Made by a program: the position numbers and the translations under genes. DNA of 12,457 bases from positions 1 through 12,457 of the forward strand of contig JASBYX010000038.1 of assembly GCA_029983755.1 (NCBI GenBank). The letters run 5' to 3'. The DNA comes from Anaerovoracaceae bacterium. GTDB lineage: Bacteria; Bacillota; Clostridia; Peptostreptococcales; Anaerovoracaceae. The notes under the pieces are model-generated. The model saw nothing but the letters and a program-made list of their open reading frames with translations. It was not told where the DNA came from and searched no databases. Positions 7,989-12,457 of the stretch are shown piece by piece. Within the stretch, counting starts at the first letter, position 1; each line of letters starts with the position of its first letter.

Positions 7989-9095
7989 TTATTTAACTCT
8001 TACAGGTAGTACAAGGAATAGATAATTATCCTTTTCAACAGGCGTAACAACGCATGGAGTTACCGGTGAATTAAAATACATCATGATTTCTTCATCTTCG
8101 ATGACTTTCAAAATATCTATAAGGTACTTGGCATTAAACCCTATTTCTATATCTTCACCTGTTTTTTCAATCATGACATCTTCAACGACGCTTCCCTCTT
8201 GAGATCTTGAAGATATCTCCATCAACTCGTCTTTTATATTGAGTTTTATGAGGTTGTTCTGTCCTTCTATAGAAAATATTGATGCCCTGTCTATGGCCTC
8301 GTTGAGGCTTTTCCTATTAATCTTAACGTGAATACTGCTGTCGGATGGAACCATCTCATTATACTTCAAAAATTCTCCATCCATTATTCTCAAATTTACC
8401 TCATTGTTTCCAATCAGTGCAGATAGGTTATTGCCATTTTTCTTTATTTTAATTATGTCGGACTCATCCTGTGAATCAGAGATTATTCTTGATAATTCTC
8501 CCATAATCCTTGCAGAGATTACAAAGCTCTCCTCATGATCAATCATGGTTTCTTCTTTGTTGATAGCCATCCTATACCCATCGATTGCTACCATTTTCAA
8601 ATGATCCTTTTCCATCTCAACGAGTATACCGCTAATAACTCCACGGGATTCATCTGTGTGAGCAGCAAATTGAGTTCTTCTAATGAGTTCCTTGAAAGTT
8701 TCTTTGTGAAAACTCATGGCATCATCAAATGATGTCGTCGAAATCGTAGGAAATTCATCAGGAGAAATACAGATGATTTCAAAATCTGTACTCAGGCATT
8801 TGATCTCCATTCTGTTGTCTTCACCTACTGTAAACTCTATGTCTGCTGATGGAAGTTTCTTAATAATGTCTGTGAATATCTTAGCGTTAACAACAACTTT
8901 CCCATCTTCAGAAGAATCAACCTTCATCTTCCTGATTATTGAAATGTCCAAATCTGATGACGACATGGTCAAAACGCCATCTTTGACATCAAGGAGTATT
9001 CCTTTAAGAATTGGAAGTGTTGTTCTTACAGAAATCCCTCTTGAAACTATGTTCAGAGATTTCGATAGTTTATTTTGATTGCATGAGAATTTCAT
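7989..9095 (-). CDS. dnaN: DNA polymerase III sliding clamp (beta subunit)
   Basis: DnaN forms a ring dimer around DNA that holds the replicative polymerase and other enzymes to the template. The 368-residue length fits the family. The N-terminus (MKFSCNQNKLSKSLNIVSRG), the segment FEIICISPDEFP (104-115), RTQFAAHTDESRG and the conserved end LFLVLPVRVK are all typical of the three-domain clamp. The ATG at 9095 has AAAGGAG 6 nt upstream. It lies after the second part of the origin and is followed immediately by recF. No clear dnaN promoter was found in the gap, so it may be read together with dnaA. Confidence 0.98.
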   Translation of the reverse strand: MKFSCNQNKLSKSLNIVSRGISVRTTLPILKGILLDVKDGVLTMSSSDLDISIIRKMKVDSSEDGKVVVNAKIFTDIIKKLPSADIEFTVGEDNRMEIKCLSTDFEIICISPDEFPTISTTSFDDAMSFHKETFKELIRRTQFAAHTDESRGVISGILVEMEKDHLKMVAIDGYRMAINKEETMIDHEESFVISARIMGELSRIISDSQDESDIIKIKKNGNNLSALIGNNEVNLRIMDGEFLKYNEMVPSDSSIHVKINRKSLNEAIDRASIFSIEGQNNLIKLNIKDELMEISSRSQEGSVVEDVMIEKTGEDIEIGFNAKYLIDILKVIEDEEIMMYFNSPVTPCVVTPVEKDNYLFLVLPVRVK

Positions 9096-9128
9096 TTGCA
9101 GCTCCTTTTATTTTATCTTTCTTTTTTG

Positions 9129-9143
9129 TAGTTGTAGTAGTAG
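9129..9143 (+). other. DnaA-trio element (origin unwinding start)
   Basis: Five successive triplets read TAG, TTG, TAG, TAG, TAG on the plus strand. Read 3'-to-5' away from the G-run they match the published DnaA-trio consensus 3'-[G/A]A[T/G]-5', four of them exactly. They are followed by a G-run (9143-9147) and then a DnaA box, and on the other side by an AT-rich stretch running to dnaN. This is the box, GC patch, trio, AT-rich order described for the Bacillus subtilis unwinding region, in the same orientation relative to dnaA and dnaN. Confidence 0.7.
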
Positions 9144-9147
9144 GGGG

Positions 9148-9227
9148 CGTGGATAACAAGGATAACTTGAAATAACGGCTATGTTTCAACGATTTTTATC
9201 CACAAAATCCAAGGATAAGTTTCCACA
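9148..9227. other. Downstream oriC part: DnaA boxes between dnaA and dnaN
   Basis: The 161-bp dnaA-dnaN gap (9096-9256) holds a perfect box TTATCCACA at 9196-9204 (plus), a one-mismatch box TTATCCACG at 9148-9156 (minus), a weak GTTTCCACA at 9219-9227, and two copies of CAAGGATAA at 9157-9165 and 9210-9218 that resemble half-conserved boxes on the minus strand. With the trios beside it this looks like the functional unwinding half of a two-part origin. The same sites may also regulate dnaN. Confidence 0.75.
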
Positions 9228-9256
9228 TTGAATATTAATAACTTTACAATTTCTTT

Positions 9257-10630
9257 CTATTCCTTTGATTTTTCGATCAAAAGATCCACAATTTCTTTAA
9301 GAGATTCATCAGATTTTAAATTCTTCTGAATCTTTTCGTGAGCATGTATTACCGTAGAATAATGTCTACCACCGAAGCATTGCCCTATTTTCGGAAGTGA
9401 GAAGTCAGTAATTTCTCTTGAAATATACATAGCTATCTGCCTAGGATAAGCTATTCTGTTAGTCCTCTTGGTGCCATCCATCTCATCAAGATTAATATCA
9501 AAATGATTGCAAACTATCTGCTTAATCTTCTCAGGAGTAGGCGTTGCAGCCTTTGATGTTACAATATCTTTAAGAATATCTTGGGCAAATTCCACATCTA
9601 TATTCCTGTTTAGAAGCACAGAAAAGCTGACGATACGGTTAAAAGCACCTTCTAGGTTTCTGATGTTATCCTTAATGCTCTCGGCAACGAGTTTGATGAC
9701 CTCATACACATCATCTGTGATATCGATGCCTTTGCTTTCAGCCTTTTTCATTAAAATTGCAATACGAGTCTCATAGTCAGCAGGCTGTATGTCCGCCATC
9801 ATCTTCCATGCGAATCTTGACCTTAGCCTCTCATCTAGCTTTGTAAGTCTTTGAGGAGGTCTGTCACTTGAGATGATTATCTGCTTCTCATACTTATACA
9901 ACTCATTAAATGTATGGAAAAACTCCTCCTGAGTAGTATCCTTGTTTTCAAGAAACTGAATGTCATCTATCAACAAAACATCAGCCTTTCGATACTTTCT
10001 CTTAAATTCGTTCATCTTATTCTGCTTGATGGCGTGTGTACATTCATTGGTGAAAGTTTCCGAAGTAACGTAAATTACATTGAGTTCAGGTTTAGTTTCT
10101 AAAATGTAAAGGCCGATGGCATTTATCAGATGAGTTTTCCCAAGCCCGGATTTACCATATATATAGAGAGGATTGTAGGCTTGTGAAGGATTCTCGGCTA
10201 CCGCATGAGCCGCTGCACATGCAATCTTATTGCAAGAACCTTCCACAAAATTTTCAAAGGTATAAGTCTGAATAAAGTAGCCGTTGTTGTTAGCAGTAGT
10301 CTTAGGCACAACAACATTCCCAATGTTAGTCTTAACTTGGGAATTGTTATCATTGCTTTCACTGTATTCACTTCTGTGTTTGGTGATAACCTTATAACTT
10401 TTACCTGTAAGCTTTTCGATTAAAGATTCTAGCCTAGCTCTATATCTATTTACGATATCCAAATCTATATTATCCGGAACTTCTAAATAAAAGATGAAAA
10501 TATCTTCATCTATGCAATTCAGAGTTACAGGCTTAATAAAAGTTTCGTAGCTTGGTGCAGGAATGAGTTCTTTCAGATTATCTTTAACGCGTATCCAAGT
10601 AGTATTAGGTTCAGATATCATTGTTAACAT
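9257..10630 (-). CDS. dnaA: Chromosomal replication initiator DnaA
   Basis: DnaA is the AAA+ ATPase that binds DnaA boxes, melts the origin and loads the helicase. The 457-residue protein has all four domains: an N-terminal interaction domain (1-80), a variable linker (80-120), the AAA+ core and a C-terminal DNA-binding domain. Walker A is GKSGLGKT (159-166) and Walker B is VLLIDDIQF (218-226). The sensor 1 segment is IISSDRPP and box VII is DERLRSRF (266-273). The DNA-binding motif reads GGRHYSTVIHAHEKI (420-434), where most DnaA proteins have R-D-H-T-T; the His of the PROSITE signature is Tyr424 here. The ATG at 10630 is preceded by GGAG with 5-nt spacing; the next ATG three codons on is too far from it. 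Confidence 0.99.
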   Translation of the reverse strand: MLTMISEPNTTWIRVKDNLKELIPAPSYETFIKPVTLNCIDEDIFIFYLEVPDNIDLDIVNRYRARLESLIEKLTGKSYKVITKHRSEYSESNDNNSQVKTNIGNVVVPKTTANNNGYFIQTYTFENFVEGSCNKIACAAAHAVAENPSQAYNPLYIYGKSGLGKTHLINAIGLYILETKPELNVIYVTSETFTNECTHAIKQNKMNEFKRKYRKADVLLIDDIQFLENKDTTQEEFFHTFNELYKYEKQIIISSDRPPQRLTKLDERLRSRFAWKMMADIQPADYETRIAILMKKAESKGIDITDDVYEVIKLVAESIKDNIRNLEGAFNRIVSFSVLLNRNIDVEFAQDILKDIVTSKAATPTPEKIKQIVCNHFDINLDEMDGTKRTNRIAYPRQIAMYISREITDFSLPKIGQCFGGRHYSTVIHAHEKIQKNLKSDESLKEIVDLLIEKSKE

Positions 10631-10655
10631 TCACTCTCCAAAAATCTATACTCCT

Positions 10656-10684
10656 ATTTTACAAAAAATATGGATAAATTGCAA
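10656..10684 (-). promoter_or_regulatory. dnaA promoter with internal DnaA box
   Basis: On the minus strand TTGCAA (10679-10684) is separated by exactly 17 bp from TAAAAT (10656-10661), giving a good sigma-A type promoter and a leader of roughly 20 nt before dnaA. The spacer contains TTATCCATA (10669-10677), a DnaA box with one mismatch. Binding there would block RNA polymerase, which fits negative autoregulation of dnaA. The mechanism is inferred. Confidence 0.65.
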
Positions 10685-10694
10685 TATTAGGGAG

Positions 10695-10837
10695 TTATCC
10701 ACAATAAATACGGATTTAAAGAGTTATCCACAAGCAAAATCAATCAATTAATATTGTGAAATTCCTAAGTTTTGAAAGTTATCAACATTATCAACATGGT
10801 GTTGTCAACAGTGTGTGGATAACTTTTTTTATCAACT
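10695..10837. other. Upstream oriC part: DnaA-box cluster
   Basis: Seven boxes lie upstream of dnaA. Perfect TTATCCACA occurs at 10695-10703 and 10724-10732 (plus), each inside GAGTTATCCACA, 29 bp apart, and at 10814-10822 (minus). TTATCAACA occurs twice head-to-tail without a gap (10779-10787 and 10788-10796). TTGTCAACA is at 10802-10810 and TTATCAACT at 10829-10837. The stretch 10733-10778 between them is AT-rich. Location next to dnaA and box density make this the standard upstream half of a Gram-positive oriC. Confidence 0.88.
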
Positions 10838-10861
10838 TTATTTTTCGTTTTCAAATTATTT

Positions 10862-10874
10862 AAAAAACTATACA
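10862..10874 (+). repeat. Left copy of 13-bp direct repeat flanking the IS
   Basis: AAAAAACTATACA here is repeated exactly at the other side of the insertion sequence (12421-12433), outside the inverted repeats and in the same orientation. This is the expected pattern of a target-site duplication. IS30-family elements usually make only 2-4 bp, although the family member IS1630 is known for much longer ones. Confidence 0.75.
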
Positions 10875-10878
10875 GGTA

Positions 10879-10898
10879 AATTCGCAAAGTAAGTTCTA
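10879..10898 (+). repeat. IS left inverted repeat
   Basis: This 20-bp sequence, starting AATTCGCAAAG, is the exact reverse complement of 12397-12416. It lies at the end of the element nearest the origin, downstream of the transposase gene. Confidence 0.92.
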
Positions 10899-11022
10899 CA
10901 AAAGGATGGAAGTAGAATTAAGATTGAAAAATCAAAGGATTTAATATGAGAAGGCAGTATTGAAATGGCTAATTTCCAAGGTTTTTTAAATTGAAATACA
11001 AGATTTTTTGTACTCTAAAATG

Positions 11023-11048
11023 AACTTTGGTAATCATTTTCCAAAGTT
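11023..11048. repeat. Hairpin inside the IS, downstream of the transposase
   Basis: AACTTTGG (11023-11030) and CCAAAGTT (11041-11048) form a perfect 8-bp stem with a 10-nt loop, 65 bp past the transposase stop. No T-run follows directly on the minus strand, so a terminator role is uncertain. Confidence 0.45.
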
Positions 11049-11112
11049 ACGTCTACTAAGCTAGAAATTACTTTGAGAAGAAACATGGCGTAATTTTCTT
11101 AAATGTAGTATA

Positions 11113-12302
11113 CTATTTGTTGATGTTTACATGCTTTTTTAAAAGCATGGGTGATTGAATTACTTCTCTGGCAGGAATCTTTGCTATTCCCAAAAGAGAA
11201 GTATTTTTTTCCCCGTAGGTAAACTCAAATATCTCATATGGTGATTTGCCATTAAGACTAGATCTAGTAACAGAATTTACATGAGAAAAAATCAAATTTA
11301 TTGTATCTTGTGAGTAATCATCAAAGGATGTGCCCTTGGGGCAAATGTCTCTAAAGAGAGTATGATTTTTTTCTACACGTGCCTTTTGGTCGGAACGCAT
11401 TGGGTCACAGAAGAATAGGGATATCTCTCCATCATTTTCTATTGACTGTACATCCGAAAACTCAGAGCCGTTATCTGTTAGTATTATCGGCTTTAAATCC
11501 TTAAGATTAAGAGAATTTTCTGTAAAAGTATCTCTTAACCTATCAAATACATTGGCAACCTCACTACTTCTGTTAAAATCAAGCAGGAATCCTATCATGA
11601 AATTGCAGAGAGTAAAGTTGATAGTCATTACGGTTTTGCCACCTTTTCTACCAATGACAGTATCCATTTCAACCCAGTTTTCAATGCCATCTTTTTCAAG
11701 AAGATGTTTAAAATCCTTGTATGTTCTACCTTCCCTGAATTTCTTTGGGACATATTTTTTAGGAGAAGATTTTCTCTTTTTGAACTTAGCCACTCTAGGT
11801 GCATCCAGTACAGAGGCAGATAGATATCCTTTATTCAAATATCTATAAAGGGTTGAAAGAGATACTCCGAGTACATTGGTTTGATGGATATGATAAAGGT
11901 GTTGCCCTTTTTTCATAGCTGATGAGGTAATTTTATCAAGTTCATAGAATGATTCTTTATTTAAAGGGATGCCTTCACGAGAAGTCTTTAAAGTTTCTTC
12001 GTACTCTCTTTGAGCCCTAGATGCGTGATAAATGGTAACCGAATTTTTACAAATCCTTTTTTGTTACAACCGTTACAAACATATGGAGGTTTGTCTAAGA
12101 GATGGCAAGGCTGCTCTTTCAAATGAGAATTAATATGTCTGGTTGTAGTGTTATCTCTAATGAATCTATGTTTTCTAATTTCTTTGGAAATTGTACTGAT
12201 ATTTCTGTCTAGGATATTAGCAATTTGGGTTAAGGAACGAACCTTTGATAATCCATCTTCAATTTCATGTCTTTCTTCATAATTTAGATGTTTGTTTTTC
12301 AT
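11113..12302 (-). pseudogene. IS30-family transposase, broken by a -1 frameshift
   Basis: This gene codes for a DDE transposase that cuts and joins the ends of its IS. It lies in two frames. The first part starts with ATG at 12302 (AGGAG 8 nt upstream), has the IS30 N-terminal helix-turn-helix (residues 1-45, ending ISTISKEIRKH) and a Cys pair CNGC, then runs into wrong sequence. The second frame is open from about 12057 to the stop at 11113. Adding one A to the six-A run (T run at 12057-12062 on the plus strand) restores CNGCNKKRICKNS and a continuous protein of about 396 residues. The catalytic triad is intact: WVEMDTVIG, ILTDNGSEF and KARVEKNH, with 33 residues between the second Asp and the Glu. 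The indel most likely inactivates the gene; slippage on the A-run is possible, but the canonical A AAA AAG site is not in the required frame. Confidence 0.88.
12057..12062 (-). other. Frameshift site in the transposase (run of six A)
   Basis: On the coding strand the frame reads AAC AAA AAA GGA. A -1 shift here, or one extra A, continues the transposase with AGG ATT TGT. This fixes the break point to within the homopolymer. Confidence 0.8.
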
Positions 12303-12396
12303 ATTTAAAGCTCCTAATGTTATGCCATGAAGCTTCTCATATTAAATTCTACCATAAATCCATTTTCCACACTAAATTCTACTTCCCACAATTTAC

Positions 12397-12416
12397 TAGA
12401 ACTTACTTTGCGAATT
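12397..12416 (-). repeat. IS right inverted repeat
   Basis: Exact reverse complement of 10879-10898, upstream of the transposase start. The 94 bp between it and the start codon carry the subterminal motif GTAGAATTTA twice on the minus strand and must hold the transposase promoter, though no convincing -35/-10 pair was identified. Confidence 0.92.
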
Positions 12417-12420
12417 AAGG

Positions 12421-12433
12421 AAAAAACTATACA
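12421..12433 (+). repeat. Right copy of 13-bp direct repeat flanking the IS
   Basis: AAAAAACTATACA, identical to 10862-10874. The 24 bases after it to the window end are AT-rich host DNA without a recognisable gene. Confidence 0.75.
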
Positions 12434-12457
12434 AAAATGGTCATAATAAATTTGATT

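Larger units (their letters stand above)
10875..12420 (-). mobile_element. IS30-family insertion sequence, about 1.55 kb
   Basis: The element has one transposase gene (minus strand, frameshifted), perfect 20-bp inverted repeats near both ends, and a 13-bp direct repeat outside them. The outer limits are set by the direct repeat; the terminal four bases inside it do not pair well (GGTA versus CCTT), so the limits may be off by a few bases. The ends share further inner motifs: GGAAGTAGAATT (10908-10919, inverted at 12375-12386) and TTTAATATGAGAAG (10940-10953, inverted at 12333-12346). The 238 bp between the left end and the transposase stop have no gene; they hold one 8-bp hairpin (11023-11048). 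The element sits between the origin boxes and whatever lies to the right, commonly rpmH in this phylum. Confidence 0.88.

Noticed and set aside
11130..11149. Perfect CATGCTTTT/AAAAGCATG palindrome as a transposase terminator
   Set aside because: It lies in the last codons of the transposase and no T-run follows on the coding strand.
11113..11916. A separate 267-residue transposase gene starting at an internal Met
   Set aside because: The frame is open for about 47 codons further upstream with typical IS30 sequence, so this is the 3' part of one frameshifted gene, not an independent start.
12434..12457. Start of rpmH at the right end
   Set aside because: rpmH is expected beyond the origin in this phylum, but the 24 bases after the repeat show no coding start that can be supported.

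Overview
This window is a chromosomal replication-origin region from a low-GC, Gram-positive-type bacterium, most likely an anaerobe of the class Clostridia. The evidence is the gene order dnaA-dnaN-recF-gyrB-gyrA, the AT-rich codon use, and an anti-sigma/sigma-B pair directly after gyrA. From memory, Clostridioides difficile has rsbV-rsbW-sigB at the same place. The exact genus cannot be read from the sequence; a Peptostreptococcales or Family XIII type organism is an inference.

All host genes lie on the minus strand, so they read away from the origin at the right and run with the replication fork. From right to left the layout is: a transposon of the IS30 family (about 10875-12420); the upstream DnaA-box cluster with the dnaA promoter (10656-10837); dnaA; a 161-bp gap that carries the likely unwinding site, with DnaA boxes, a G-run and five TAG-like trios pointing toward dnaN; dnaN, recF and gyrB packed with 0 or -1 bp spacing; gyrA after 89 bp; an RsbW-like anti-sigma factor and a SigB-type sigma factor overlapping gyrA and each other; trpS; and a tRNA-Arg(CCU) at the left edge.

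Functionally, DnaA opens the origin, DnaN and RecF serve replication and repair, and GyrB/GyrA remove the supercoils made by the forks. The sigma pair seems tied by overlapping reading frames to gyrase expression. The most unusual gene is the RsbW homologue (2032-2436). It keeps the family fold signature but has lost the N-box Asn and the Gly motifs needed to bind ATP. Where the ATP-binding loop should be, it has a C-x2-H-x8-C-x2-C pattern, and no rsbV partner gene is present here. A metal- or redox-sensing anti-sigma factor that replaced the phosphorylation switch is a reasonable, testable hypothesis.

The transposon sits at the outer edge of the origin, is flanked by a 13-bp direct repeat (long for IS30), and has a transposase gene broken by a -1 frameshift in a run of six A. 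No CRISPR array, rRNA, phage gene or T-box leader was seen.
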